A stretch of 64,000 nucleotides of DNA from Mesorhizobium sp. M00.F.Ca.ET.216.01.1.1 (GCF_004010325.2 NZ_SADR02000011.1:121222-185221); one strand, 5' to 3'; counted from the first letter of the stretch, positions 8,501-17,383 are shown. The notes: generated by a model not told the origin, from the sequence alone. Translations and numbers: made by a program.

Positions 8501-9020
8501 TCTGGCCGCCGGCGCCGCGAACGCCGCCGCCAACCCCTGCGAACCGGAGATCCTGCGCGCTGCCGATCGCTACGGCGTGCCCGCCGGTATCCTCTATGCG
8601 GTCGGGCTGACAGAGACCGGAAACAAGGGCAGCCTCCAGCCCAACGCCTTGAATATAGAAGGAAAAACGGTCTTTCCCCGAAGCCGCAATGAGGCATTGG
8701 CTACGTTCGAGAACGCCCGCCGCGAGGGCAAGACGCTGATCGACCTCGGCTGCATGCAGATCAACCACCACTATCACGCCTCGCATTTCCGCAGTGTCGG
8801 CGACATGCTCGATCCGCGCCAGAACGTCGACTATGCGGCGCGCTTCCTGGCCAGCCTCCACGCCCGTCACGTGACCTGGTCGATGGCTGTTGCCCGTTAC
8901 CACGCCGGTCCAGACAACGACCCGGCGCAGAAGATCTATGTCTGCCGTGTCATCGCCAACATGGTCGCCACCGGCTTTGGCAAATGGACTTTGAACGCCA
9001 GCACTTTCTGCAACCCATAG
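8430..9020 (+). CDS. Lytic transglycosylase (SLT type), motility operon member
   Basis: Cuts peptidoglycan glycan strands, presumably to let the rod or the MotB-MotC complex pass or anchor. 196 residues with a signal peptide (LLHLLASALATIYSSSLAAG). The SLT fold shows catalytic Glu62 in LTETGNKGS, then LIDLGCMQINHHYH and ARYHAGPDNDP. Three cysteines follow the signal peptide. The open frame extends up to 8313, but ATG 8430 has GGGAAGGA nine bases upstream and gives a proper signal peptide. It lies inside the 3' end of fliK in another frame. The same gene sits between fliK and rem in S. meliloti (orf38). Confidence 0.88.
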   Translation: MTPRNLAALLHLLASALATIYSSSLAAGAANAAANPCEPEILRAADRYGVPAGILYAVGLTETGNKGSLQPNALNIEGKTVFPRSRNEALATFENARREGKTLIDLGCMQINHHYHASHFRSVGDMLDPRQNVDYAARFLASLHARHVTWSMAVARYHAGPDNDPAQKIYVCRVIANMVATGFGKWTLNASTFCNP

Positions 9021-9244
9021 CTGTCCTAGATGTTTCGCGGACAGCCAGCTTTCCCCGACCTTTCCGACACCTTGGATATCGTCGGCGCATTGCCGCCGTC
9101 GACGCATTGAGGCAGCCGCTCTTATTTCGGATGTCGAAAAAACTCCCAAGAAAATAGCTACAAGAAATGACGGTTGTTCAGGATTCCCGCCACCGGTTAC
9201 GGCTTTTGTCACGGGGCAAATGAGCTGATTCGGAGGGCGGGCCG

Positions 9245-9913
9245 ATGATTGTGATCGTTGACGAGCGTGAGCTCGTAACAGAGGGATACAACTCACTTTT
9301 CGATCGCGAGGGCGTCGCCTGTGCAGGCTTCGCACCAGGCGAATTCGGCGAATGGGTGACGTCCGCCGCCGACACCGATCTGAGGTCGGTCAGAGCCTTC
9401 CTCATCGGTGACTGCCGGGAAGGCGCCATTTCACCACGCCAGATTCGCGACCGCACCGGCGCACCGGTCATCGCGCTCAGCGAGCAGCATTCGCTCGAAA
9501 ACACCCTTCGGCTGTTCGAAAGCGGCGTCGACGATGTCATCCGCAAGCCGGTTCACATCCGCGAGATACTGGCCCGCATCACCGCCATCCGCCGCCGCGC
9601 CCAGGAAGACGTGGCCTACACCGAGGTCGGTGCCATGCGCATCTTCATGGATGGCCGCGATCCCGAGATCGACGGTCAGCCGCTGCCCTTACCCCGCCGC
9701 GAGCGCCGCATCCTCGAATATCTGGCGAGCAATCGCGGACGCCGTGTCACCAAGAACCAGGTCTTCAACGCCATCTACGGCATCTTCGACGAAGAGGTCG
9801 AGGAGAACGTCGTGGAGAGCCACATCAGCAAGCTGCGCAAGAAGCTGCGCGAGAAGCTCGGCCACGACCCGATCGATTCCAAGCGCTTCCTCGGCTACCG
9901 GCTGATATTCTGA
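9245..9913 (+). CDS. rem: Motility regulator Rem (OmpR-type orphan response regulator)
   Basis: Transcriptional activator of swimming genes, known from S. meliloti as the growth-phase motility regulator. 222 residues: a receiver-like domain (about 1-118) and an OmpR/PhoB winged helix (about 125-222; [38 protein letters not shown]). The receiver is atypical. The acidic cluster is reduced to VDERE, the likely acceptor is Asp56 in FLIGDC rather than an LLDxxLP site, and Lys in IRKPV is kept. GGAGGG at 9232-9237 supports ATG 9245. A 224-base spacer separates it from the transglycosylase, so it probably has its own promoter as well as operon read-through. Confidence 0.92.
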   Translation: MIVIVDERELVTEGYNSLFDREGVACAGFAPGEFGEWVTSAADTDLRSVRAFLIGDCREGAISPRQIRDRTGAPVIALSEQHSLENTLRLFESGVDDVIRKPVHIREILARITAIRRRAQEDVAYTEVGAMRIFMDGRDPEIDGQPLPLPRRERRILEYLASNRGRRVTKNQVFNAIYGIFDEEVEENVVESHISKLRKKLREKLGHDPIDSKRFLGYRLIF

Positions 9914-10001
9914 TGCTCGAAGATCCAATCCGCGCCAGCCTCGCGCAAGACACAAGGCGTAGCCTCGTGGCCTGCAATACCGGCATTGAGGAGACGTTTC
10001 G

Positions 10002-11258
10002 ATGAGCCTTTACGGGATGATGCGGACCGGCGTTTCCGGCATGAACGCGCAGGCAAACCGCCTGTCCACCGTGGCCGACAATATCGCCAATTCCGACACC
10101 ACGGGTTACAAGCGATCCTCCGCCGAGTTCTCGACGCTGGTCATGCCGACCACCGGCGGCGCCTATAATTCCGGTGGCGTTACCACCACCATCCGTTCCT
10201 CGATCAGTGCGCAGGGCGTGCTCCAGTACACCACCTCGGTTTCCGACCTGGCGGTCAATGGCGAGGGCTTCTTTGTCGTCCAGGATCCGAGCGGAACGCC
10301 TTTTCTCACCCGAGCCGGCGCTTTCGTTCCTGACGCCGAGGGCAAGCTGGTCAATGCCGCCGGCTACCAGCTGATGGCCTACAGCTACGCCAACGGCGAG
10401 CCGGCCGCCACCGCCAACGGGTTCGAAGGGCTTGTGCCCGTCCAGATATCCGACCAGGAAATGACGGCGTCACCCAGCACCGCGGGCAACTTCAATGGTA
10501 ACCTGCCTGCAGGCGCGACCCCGGTTGCCGCTGCCAACTTGCCCACCACGAACACCGCCGCCGCCCAATACACGGAGAAATCCTCGCTGGTCGCCTACGA
10601 CAATCTGGGCAATAAGGTGCTGCTCGATGTCTATTTCACCAACACCGGCGCCGGCACCTGGCAGGTCTCGGTCTTCGATCAGTCCAAGGCGACGCCCGGT
10701 ACGTCCTTTCCCTATGCGGGTGGCGCCCTCGGCACAGCCAACCTGACGTTCGACACCACGACCGGCAAACTCAGCGGCGCTATCGACAGCGTGTCGTTGA
10801 CGGTGCCGAATGGCGCCACCCTCAAGCTCGACCTGTCCAAGCTCACTCAGCTCGGCACCGGCTTCACCGTTTCCGATGCAGAGGTCAACGGCAACGCGCC
10901 GAGCACCATCGAGAAGGTCCAGATCGGTGAGGACGGCATCATCTATGCACAATACCAGGACGGCTCCACCAAGCCGCTCTACAAGATTCCATTGGCCGAC
11001 GTTCAAAGCCCCGACCGCCTCGCCGCGCTGCCCGGCAATGTATACGCGCAGAGTTCGGACTCCGGCGCCGTGCGCATCGGCTTTGCCAATGAAGGCAAGC
11101 TTGGTGCCATCATCTCCGGCGCGCTGGAGAATTCCAACGTCGACATCGCCGAGGAACTGACCAACATGATCGCTGCGCAGCGCAGCTACACCGCCAATTC
11201 GAAAGTCTTCCAGACCGGTTCCGACCTGATGGACGTCCTTGTCAACCTCAAGAGATAA
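10002..11258 (+). CDS. flgE: Flagellar hook protein FlgE
   Basis: Builds the hook, the universal joint between rod and filament. 418 residues, with the N-terminal rod/hook motif MSLYGMMRTGVSGMNAQANR and DNIANSDTTGYKRS, a central FlgE D2 region (SLVAYDNLGNKVLLDVYFTN), and the C-terminal helix EELTNMIAAQRSYTANSKVF followed by DLMDVLVNLKR. GAGGAG precedes the start. It lies 88 bases after rem and 30 bases before flgK, so it probably opens the flgE-flgK-flgL transcript. Confidence 0.97.
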   Translation: MSLYGMMRTGVSGMNAQANRLSTVADNIANSDTTGYKRSSAEFSTLVMPTTGGAYNSGGVTTTIRSSISAQGVLQYTTSVSDLAVNGEGFFVVQDPSGTPFLTRAGAFVPDAEGKLVNAAGYQLMAYSYANGEPAATANGFEGLVPVQISDQEMTASPSTAGNFNGNLPAGATPVAAANLPTTNTAAAQYTEKSSLVAYDNLGNKVLLDVYFTNTGAGTWQVSVFDQSKATPGTSFPYAGGALGTANLTFDTTTGKLSGAIDSVSLTVPNGATLKLDLSKLTQLGTGFTVSDAEVNGNAPSTIEKVQIGEDGIIYAQYQDGSTKPLYKIPLADVQSPDRLAALPGNVYAQSSDSGAVRIGFANEGKLGAIISGALENSNVDIAEELTNMIAAQRSYTANSKVFQTGSDLMDVLVNLKR

Positions 11259-11288
11259 CCGACGGGCGTCAGCCCGTGAAAGATCCAC

Positions 11289-12740
11289 ATGTCGCTTTCC
11301 TCCGCATTGAGCATCGCCCAGTCGGCGCTTCTGACCACATCGAAGCAGACCGGCATCATCTCCCGCAACGTCGCCGATGCGTCCAATCCGGACTATGCCC
11401 GGCGCCAGGCCGTCGTCACCAGCACGGCGCCCGGCGCACGTTCGGTGGAGATCCAGCGCGCCGCCAATGCCCTTCTCTTCCGCCAGAACCTCAGCGCGCT
11501 GTCGGCATGGAGCGGCCAGAGCGCGCTCTACGGCGGCATGGATCAGCTCGACCTCGCCGTCAACGGTGTCGACAACGCATCCTCTCTTTCGACCGCGATC
11601 GGTAATCTGCAGCAGGCGCTGCAGCTCTATGCCACCTCGCCGTCAGACCAGAACCTCGGCGCCAGCGTCATCGACGCGGCTCAGCTGGTCGTGCGCTCAC
11701 TGAACGACGGCACCAAGGCGATCCAGGATTTCCGCACCCAGACCGACGGCGAGATCGCCACGGCGGTCGATGATCTCAATTCGCTGCTTAGCCAGTTCCA
11801 GGATGCCAACAAGGCCGTCATCTCCGGAACCCGTTCAGGCGGCGATGTGTCCGATGCGCTCGACCAGCGCGACGGCCTGCTGAAGAAGATTTCGGAATAC
11901 GTCCCCGTCTCGACCTTCACGCGCGGCGACAACGACATGGTCATCACCACCGCCGACGGCACGACGCTGTTCGAGACGGTGCCGCGCTCGGTAAGTTTTG
12001 CGCCATCGCCTGGCTATGCCGCCGGCGTTCCCGGCAACACCATCTATATCGATAACGTGCCGGTCTCAGCCGGGGCCGGTGGCAACACCAGTGCCAACGG
12101 CAAGCTCGCCGGCCTGATCACGTTGCGCGACGGCGTCGCCGCAACCATGCAGAGCCAGCTCGACGAGACCGCGCGCGGGCTCATCACCGCCTTTGCCGAG
12201 ACCGCGCCGTCATTGCCCAATAAGGCCGGCCTGTTCACCTGGTCCGGCGCGCCTGCGGTGCCGCCGGCCGGCACGCTGGTCAATGGCCTTGCCGGCTCGA
12301 TCAGCGTCAACGCTGCGATGGACCCGAGCGTTGGTGGCAACCCGACGCTGCTGCGCGACGGCGGCGCCAACGGTGCCGCCTATGTCGCCAACACCGGCGG
12401 CGCGTCTTATTCCGGCCTTTTGATTGGCTATGGCGACCGGCTCGACCAGCCGATCGCCTTCGACGCGGCCGCCGGCATCACGAAGACATCCAGCGTCGCC
12501 GACTACGCTGCCAACGCCATCGGCTGGTTCGAAGGCGTGCGCCAGCAGGCTTCGACAACCGCCGATGCCAAGGAGGCGCTGGCCGCGCGCACGGCCGAAG
12601 CGCTTTCCAACGACACCGGCGTCAACGTCGATCAGGAGATGTCGTTGCTTCTCGATCTCGAACACACCTATCAGGCCTCGGCCCGCATGATGCAAACCGT
12701 AGACGACATGCTGGCGGCCCTGTTCAATGCCGTGGGATAA
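11289..12740 (+). CDS. flgK: Hook-filament junction protein FlgK
   Basis: First of the two adaptor proteins between hook and filament. 483 residues. The N-terminus has the shared axial motif (ALSIAQSALLTTSKQTGIIS; RNVADASNPDYARRQ), and the C-terminus has the FlgK helix (VNVDQEMSLLLDLEHTYQAS, ARMMQTVDDMLAALFNAVG). The middle holds the variable outer domain. Its stop is three bases before flgL. Confidence 0.95.
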   Translation: MSLSSALSIAQSALLTTSKQTGIISRNVADASNPDYARRQAVVTSTAPGARSVEIQRAANALLFRQNLSALSAWSGQSALYGGMDQLDLAVNGVDNASSLSTAIGNLQQALQLYATSPSDQNLGASVIDAAQLVVRSLNDGTKAIQDFRTQTDGEIATAVDDLNSLLSQFQDANKAVISGTRSGGDVSDALDQRDGLLKKISEYVPVSTFTRGDNDMVITTADGTTLFETVPRSVSFAPSPGYAAGVPGNTIYIDNVPVSAGAGGNTSANGKLAGLITLRDGVAATMQSQLDETARGLITAFAETAPSLPNKAGLFTWSGAPAVPPAGTLVNGLAGSISVNAAMDPSVGGNPTLLRDGGANGAAYVANTGGASYSGLLIGYGDRLDQPIAFDAAAGITKTSSVADYAANAIGWFEGVRQQASTTADAKEALAARTAEALSNDTGVNVDQEMSLLLDLEHTYQASARMMQTVDDMLAALFNAVG

Positions 12741-12743
12741 TCC

Positions 12744-13793
12744 ATGAAAGCGACATCCGTCTCCTCCGCCGCCATGTCGAACGCAATGCGCTACTCGCAA
12801 TTGCGCATGCAGCGCGACCTCGTCAACGCCCAGAAAGAAGCTTCAACGGGCACCATCGCCGACGTTGGCCTGGCGCTTGGCGGACGCACCGCCCAAGCCG
12901 TCACGTTCTCCCGCGACCTTGACCGGCTGAACGTCATCATCGATTCCAACGCACTGGTCACAGCGCGGCTTTCATCGACCCAGACATCGCTTGGCGACTT
13001 GTCCGACGTAGCGCAGGATTTCCTCTCCAGCCTGACCAGCGCCGCTTCCGGCGATTCCTCGAACAGCACTACGCAGTTCGCCGGCAAGACAGCCTTGCAG
13101 CAAATGACCTCTATCCTCAACACAAGCGTCAACGGTGAATATCTGTTTGCCGGCACCAACACCGACGTCAAGCCGATCGACGACTTCACCGCCGCCGGCT
13201 CGGCCGCCAAGGCGGCGTTCGACGCTTCCTTCCTGGCGTATTTCAGTTTCACGCCGAGCGACCCGGCCGCAGCCAATATCACCGCAGCGCAGATGGATGC
13301 GTTCATCACCAGCAATGTCGAACCACAGTTCCTGGGTTCAGGCTGGCAGGGCACGTGGTCGAATGCCACCGACCAGGAGATCGTCAGCCGCATCGCGCTC
13401 AACGAAACCACCCAGACCTCGGTCAGCGCCAACGACGATGGCATCCGCAAGCTCGCCATGGCGGCCGCCATGGTCACCGGCCTGCTCTCCAGCAACATCA
13501 GCCAGGCGGCGAAGAATTCAGTCGTCAGCCGCTCCGTCTCGCTGGTCGGCGAAGCGCTGGGCGGGCTCGCCCAGTTGCAGTCCGAGACCGGCTTCATCGA
13601 GAAACGCGTGTCCGACGCCAGTGACCGCATGAAAACGCAAGTCGATCTCTTCGAGCGGCACATCATCGACCTGGAAGGCGTCGACCCCACCGAAGCCGCC
13701 ACCCGCGTCGCAAATCTGACGACGCATATCGAGACCTCCTTCGCGCTGACCGCACGCCTGCAGCAACTCAGCCTATTGAATTACCTGACCTGA
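12744..13793 (+). CDS. flgL: Hook-filament junction protein FlgL
   Basis: Second junction protein, flagellin-like. 349 residues, with the N-terminal helix MSNAMRYSQLRMQRDLVNAQ and KEASTGTIADVGLALG, and the C-terminal flagellin-like helix ending TSFALTARLQQLSLLNYLT. It begins three bases after flgK and is followed after 31 bases by flaF. The spacing implies cotranscription. Confidence 0.93.
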   Translation: MKATSVSSAAMSNAMRYSQLRMQRDLVNAQKEASTGTIADVGLALGGRTAQAVTFSRDLDRLNVIIDSNALVTARLSSTQTSLGDLSDVAQDFLSSLTSAASGDSSNSTTQFAGKTALQQMTSILNTSVNGEYLFAGTNTDVKPIDDFTAAGSAAKAAFDASFLAYFSFTPSDPAAANITAAQMDAFITSNVEPQFLGSGWQGTWSNATDQEIVSRIALNETTQTSVSANDDGIRKLAMAAAMVTGLLSSNISQAAKNSVVSRSVSLVGEALGGLAQLQSETGFIEKRVSDASDRMKTQVDLFERHIIDLEGVDPTEAATRVANLTTHIETSFALTARLQQLSLLNYLT

Positions 13794-13824
13794 CACCTCC
13801 AAACGGAACGGCAGAGCTCCAACG

Positions 13825-14172
13825 ATGTACCAATTCTCCTACGCCGACATCCAGACAGACTCCGTCGCCGACGCGAAGGACCGCGAGCGGCAGCTGCTTA
13901 CCCGCTCGATCGAGATGCTGTCGGCGGCGGCAGCGGTTGGCCAGGGCTCGATGGAGGCGATCGAGGCATTGCATTTCACCAACCGCGTCTGGACCACCTT
14001 CGTCGAGGATCTCGGCTCGAGCGACAACGCCCTGCCCAAGGAGCTGCGCGCCAACCTGATCTCCATCGGCCTGTGGCTGCTGCGCGAGGCCGAGGACATC
14101 CGCCAGGGCCGCACGAACAATTTCGAAGGGCTGATCGAAGTGTCTCAGATCATCAGGGACGGCATTCAATGA
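13825..14172 (+). CDS. flaF: Flagellar biosynthesis regulator FlaF
   Basis: Small alphaproteobacterial cytoplasmic factor that acts with FlbT to adjust flagellin synthesis; in Caulobacter it promotes flagellin translation or secretion. 115 residues, all-helical, with YADIQTDSVADAKDRERQLL, then LHFTNRVWTTFVEDL and LRANLISIGLWLLREAEDIR. The stop overlaps the flbT start by four bases, so the two are coupled. Confidence 0.93.
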   Translation: MYQFSYADIQTDSVADAKDRERQLLTRSIEMLSAAAAVGQGSMEAIEALHFTNRVWTTFVEDLGSSDNALPKELRANLISIGLWLLREAEDIRQGRTNNFEGLIEVSQIIRDGIQ

Positions 14173-14612
14173 CCAACACGCTGAAGATATCGCTGAAGCC
14201 GAACGAGAAAATCTACATCAACGGCGCCGTCATCCGCGTCGACCGCAAGGTCGCCATCGAGCTCATGAACGACGTGCAGTTCCTGCTCGAAAGCCATGTC
14301 ATCCAAGCCGAGGACGCCTCGACGCCGCTCAAGCAGCTCTATTTCATCCTGCAGGTCATGCTGATGAACCCGCCGGGCGCCTCCGAGGCGCGCGACATGT
14401 TCCGCCGTTCGCTGCCCTTGCTTTTGGCAAGCTTCGACGACGAACGGATTTGCAGCGCGCTGAAGCAGATCGACCGCATGGTCGGTGAGGATCATATCTA
14501 TGAGGCGCTGAAGGCGATCCGCGCGCTTTATCCGCTCGAGCGCCGCGCGCTTGGCGGCAATGACGATGTTGCGGGTGTGCCGCGCCCGCTGGCCGTGGGA
14601 GCACGATACTGA
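14169..14612 (+). CDS. flbT: Flagellin mRNA regulator FlbT
   Basis: Binds flagellin mRNA 5' regions and destabilises them in Caulobacter until the hook is finished; partner of FlaF. 147 residues, with LKISLKPNEKIYINGAVIRV, LLESHVIQAEDASTPLKQLY and LYPLERRALGG. An in-frame extension to 14073 lies within flaF and is disregarded. ATG 14169 overlaps the flaF stop, and the gene stop overlaps the flgD start (TGATG at 14610-14614). Confidence 0.94.
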   Translation: MTNTLKISLKPNEKIYINGAVIRVDRKVAIELMNDVQFLLESHVIQAEDASTPLKQLYFILQVMLMNPPGASEARDMFRRSLPLLLASFDDERICSALKQIDRMVGEDHIYEALKAIRALYPLERRALGGNDDVAGVPRPLAVGARY

Positions 14613-15019
14613 TGAACGTGGACATGACTACAACCATACCGACCGGCGCCAACCAGGCCAGCCAGTCGACCTCCAAGACGGCCGTCGACTACCAGTCGTT
14701 CCTGAGGCTGCTGATCGCCGAAATGAAGAATCAGGATCCGGCGAAGCCGATGGATTCGACGCAATACGTCGCCCAGCTCGCCACCTTTTCGCAGGTCGAG
14801 CAGTCGGTGCAGACGAACACCAAGCTTGACCAGATCATGCAGTCCTCGGCACTGTCGCAGGCGGATGCCCTGATTGGCCGTTCGATAACCTCCGCCGACG
14901 GCAAGACATCAGGCACTGTGGCATCGGTGCGTCTCGCCAGCAGCGGCCTCATCGCCGTGCTTGAGAACGGGACGGAACTCGCCGTCGGCCCAGGCGTCTC
15001 GATCAAGGCGGCCAGCTAG
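14612..15019 (+). CDS. flgD: Flagellar hook-capping scaffold FlgD
   Basis: Transient cap that lets FlgE subunits polymerise. 135 residues, with DYQSFLRLLIAEMKNQDPAK, YVAQLATFSQVEQSVQTNTK and a short C-terminal region (LIGRSITSADGKTSGTV; LENGTELAVGPGVSI). It is the short FlgD type that lacks the large outer domains of enterobacterial FlgD. One base overlaps flbT; fliQ follows after 25 bases. Confidence 0.94.
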   Translation: MNVDMTTTIPTGANQASQSTSKTAVDYQSFLRLLIAEMKNQDPAKPMDSTQYVAQLATFSQVEQSVQTNTKLDQIMQSSALSQADALIGRSITSADGKTSGTVASVRLASSGLIAVLENGTELAVGPGVSIKAAS

Positions 15020-15044
15020 GACACGCAGGTTTCGGGTTCATCGT

Positions 15045-15311
15045 ATGAACGAGGCCGACGCCCTCGATATCGTCCAGTACGCGGTGTGGACGGTGCTGAC
15101 CGCTTCCGCCCCGGTGGTGCTGGTCGCCATGGCCGTCGGCATCGGCATCGCCCTGATCCAGGCCTTGACCCAGATCCAGGAAATCACCCTGACCTTCGTG
15201 CCGAAGATCGTCGCCATCATGCTGGTCGTGGCGCTGACCGGGCCGTTTATCGGCAGCCAGATATCGGCATTCACCAACGTCATCTTCGAGCGCATCGAAA
15301 ACGGATTTTAG
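15045..15311 (+). CDS. fliQ: Flagellar export gate protein FliQ
   Basis: Component of the FliPQR export gate in the MS ring. 88 residues and two membrane helices (about 15-40 and 50-75), with the family signature ALIQALTQIQEITLTFVPKI. An upstream in-frame extension to 14961 overlaps flgD and lacks conservation, so ATG 15045 is used. In S. meliloti the next genes are flhA and fliR; here flhA is 4.5 kb away, making fliQ the last gene of this transcript. Confidence 0.95.
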   Translation: MNEADALDIVQYAVWTVLTASAPVVLVAMAVGIGIALIQALTQIQEITLTFVPKIVAIMLVVALTGPFIGSQISAFTNVIFERIENGF

Positions 15312-15638
15312 CGCGTCACTCCGAACCAAAGGTTCGCACCAGCGAAAATCGGGGTCTATTTCGCCGGGGATCATGCGCAAATCAAAAGTGCTACCCGCGT
15401 TTCTCGCCCGCCCTGAAGGACACGCATTGATGGCCATTGGTCCAGACCAATGAGACGCTTGGGTTAGGCACGAAATCATCACGTCCAGACCTATTTTCGC
15501 CTGCGCTATCCTGTTGTTGGACCATGATCTTTTTCGAAGAGGCGTTCGCCCTTTGCGGTGCCATGCTCTACATCGTGCTCTACATGATGACGGACGGGTG
15601 GGCGGAAGAAACCAGCACGTGACGGCGGGACAGCATTC
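15312..15638. other. Intergenic region fliQ-MFS
   Basis: No convincing gene. A short hairpin CGAACC/GGTTCG (15322-15336) follows the fliQ stop, without a T run. A perfect operator-like palindrome is at 15436-15451. A frame at 15437-15622 could encode a 61-residue peptide with a hydrophobic end, but it has no ribosome site and no recognisable family. Confidence 0.5.
15436..15451. promoter_or_regulatory. GntR-like operator palindrome ATTGGTC-CA-GACCAAT
   Basis: A perfect 7-bp inverted repeat with two central bases, 188 bases before the MFS start. TTGGTnnnACCAA-type palindromes are typical of FadR/PdhR-class GntR regulators. No GntR gene lies nearby, so the regulator would act in trans. Function is inferred from symmetry alone. 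Confidence 0.45.
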
Positions 15639-17282
15639 ATGATCGACGACGAGCCGGACAGCGAACGCGTCTCTGCGCTGGCGCCGTTCCGGCACGGCAT
15701 TTTCCGTGCCGTATGGTCTGCCAGCCTGGTGTCGAATTTCGGCGGCCTGATCCAGGGCGTCGGCGCCGCCTGGATGATGACCACCATCGCCACCTCGTCC
15801 TATCAGGTCGCACTTGTCCAGGCCTCGACCACCTTGCCGATCATGCTGTTTGCGCTCGTCGCCGGTGCCATCGCCGACAGCTTCAACCGGCGCAAGGTGA
15901 TGCTGATCGCCCAGACCTTCATGCTGGCCGTCTCAGTGCTTCTGACCCTGTTCACCTGGCTCGGCCTGATGACGCCGTGGACGCTGCTTGCCTTCACCTT
16001 CCTGATCGACTGCGGTACGGCGCTCAACAGCCCGTCGTGGCAGGCTTCGGTCGGCGACATGGTGCCGCGCGCCAAGCTGCCGGCGGCCGTCGCACTGAAT
16101 TCGCTGGGCTTCAACCTGACGCGCAGCGTCGGCCCGGCGATCGGCGGCGTCATCGTCGCCGCCGCAGGTGCTGCCGCGGCCTTTGCCGCAAACGCATTGA
16201 GCTATGTCGGGCTCATCGTCGTACTGGCCCGCTGGAAGCCTGACCTGCCGGCGTCGACGCTGCCGCGCGAGACACTGGGCGCGGCGATGGGCGCCGGCTT
16301 ACGCTATGTCGCCATGTCGCCCAACATCGGCAAGGTGCTGGTCAGGGGCTCGGCTTTCGGCTTCAGCGCCGGCGCGGTCCTGGCGCTGCTGCCGCTGGTC
16401 GCGCGCGATGTCGTTAGGGGTGATGCCTTGACCTACGGCATCATGCTCGGCGCTTTCGGCATCGGCGCGGTCGGCGGCGCGCTGATCAGCGTCCGGCTGA
16501 GGCAGATGCTGTCAAGCGAGACGATGGTGCGCTCGGCATTCGCCGGCTTTGCGCTCTGCGCGTTCAATGCCGCCATCAGCCACCATGCCTGGCAGACATC
16601 GCTCGGACTGCTTGTCGGCGGCGCCTGCTGGGTGATCGCGCTGTCGCATTTCAACGTCACGGTACAGATGTCGACGCCGCGCTGGGTGGTCGGCCGAGTA
16701 CTTTCGGTCTATCAGACGGCGACATTCGGCGGCATCGCGCTCGGCAGCTGGGTCTGGGGCGTCGTCGCCGACGCGCACGGCGCCGAGGTCGCGCTGGTCG
16801 CGGCGAGCATCGCGATGCTGGCGGGCGGCGCGATCGGCCTGTTGCTGCCTCTGCCGCAGCAGGCGGTGCTCAACCTCGATCCGCTCAACCGTTTCAAGGA
16901 GCCACATCTCGGGCTCGACCTCAAGCTGCGCAGCGGTCCTATCGCCATCATGATCGAGTATGTCATCCGCGACGAGGACGTTCCGGAATTCCTCGCCACG
17001 ATGGCCGAACGCGGCCGCATCCGCCGCCGCGACGGCGCCCGCAACTGGACGCTGGCGCGCGATCTCGAAAATCCCGCGATATGGATCGAGCACTACCATT
17101 CGCCGACATGGCTCGAATACATCCGCCACAACAAGCGGGCCACCCATGCCGACGCCGTCATCAGCGAGCGCGTACGAGCGCTGCACAGCGGCGACGAGCC
17201 GCCGCGCGTCCGCCGCATGATCGAGCGTCCGACAACCGCCGGCACCGCGCTCGTCATGCCGAAAGGGCCGATCGAGCACTAG
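15639..17282 (+). CDS. MFS exporter (MFS_3/EntS-like) with C-terminal ferredoxin-like domain
   Basis: Inner-membrane drug- or metabolite-type exporter of 547 residues. Residues 20-420 hold about 12 membrane segments; the loop ADSFNRRKVML is the MFS signature between helices 2 and 3, and NSPSWQASVGDMVPRAKLP is characteristic of the MFS_3 group. Residues about 435-530 are soluble (IAIMIEYVIRDEDVPEF; PAIWIEHYHSPTWLEYIRHN) and look like an ABM-type dimeric ferredoxin-like domain. The substrate is unknown. It interrupts the usual fliQ-flhA linkage, and a separate ABM protein is encoded nearby (19313-19612). Confidence 0.85.
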   Translation: MIDDEPDSERVSALAPFRHGIFRAVWSASLVSNFGGLIQGVGAAWMMTTIATSSYQVALVQASTTLPIMLFALVAGAIADSFNRRKVMLIAQTFMLAVSVLLTLFTWLGLMTPWTLLAFTFLIDCGTALNSPSWQASVGDMVPRAKLPAAVALNSLGFNLTRSVGPAIGGVIVAAAGAAAAFAANALSYVGLIVVLARWKPDLPASTLPRETLGAAMGAGLRYVAMSPNIGKVLVRGSAFGFSAGAVLALLPLVARDVVRGDALTYGIMLGAFGIGAVGGALISVRLRQMLSSETMVRSAFAGFALCAFNAAISHHAWQTSLGLLVGGACWVIALSHFNVTVQMSTPRWVVGRVLSVYQTATFGGIALGSWVWGVVADAHGAEVALVAASIAMLAGGAIGLLLPLPQQAVLNLDPLNRFKEPHLGLDLKLRSGPIAIMIEYVIRDEDVPEFLATMAERGRIRRRDGARNWTLARDLENPAIWIEHYHSPTWLEYIRHNKRATHADAVISERVRALHSGDEPPRVRRMIERPTTAGTALVMPKGPIEH

Positions 17283-17283
17283 G

Positions 17284-17337
17284 CAGCCAAATGGAATTAT
17301 TTGGCGTCCGCATAAATGCGGCAAAACAAATAGTTAG
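17284..17337. repeat. Two-stem dispersed repeat, copy 1
   Basis: Contains stem CCAAAT/ATTTGG (17287-17304) and stem CCGCAT/ATGCGG (17308-17321), then AAAACAAATAGTTAGAGCGG. The same arrangement recurs at 59811-59870 with stem-preserving base changes. Both copies lie between convergent genes. Confidence 0.8.
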
Positions 17338-17368
17338 AGCGGTTCCGGACGGACCGGAACCGCTTTAT
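17338..17368. terminator. Bidirectional terminator between MFS and ClC genes
   Basis: A perfect 11-bp stem AGCGGTTCCGG (17338-17348) with CCGGAACCGCT (17354-17364), five-base loop, then TTTAT. It follows the dispersed repeat directly and serves the convergent MFS and ClC genes. Confidence 0.75.
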
Positions 17369-17383
17369 GCGTTTCGGGCAGCT

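Noticed and set aside
15437..15622. 61-residue peptide between fliQ and the MFS gene
   Set aside because: No ribosome site or family; its start lies in the operator-like palindrome.
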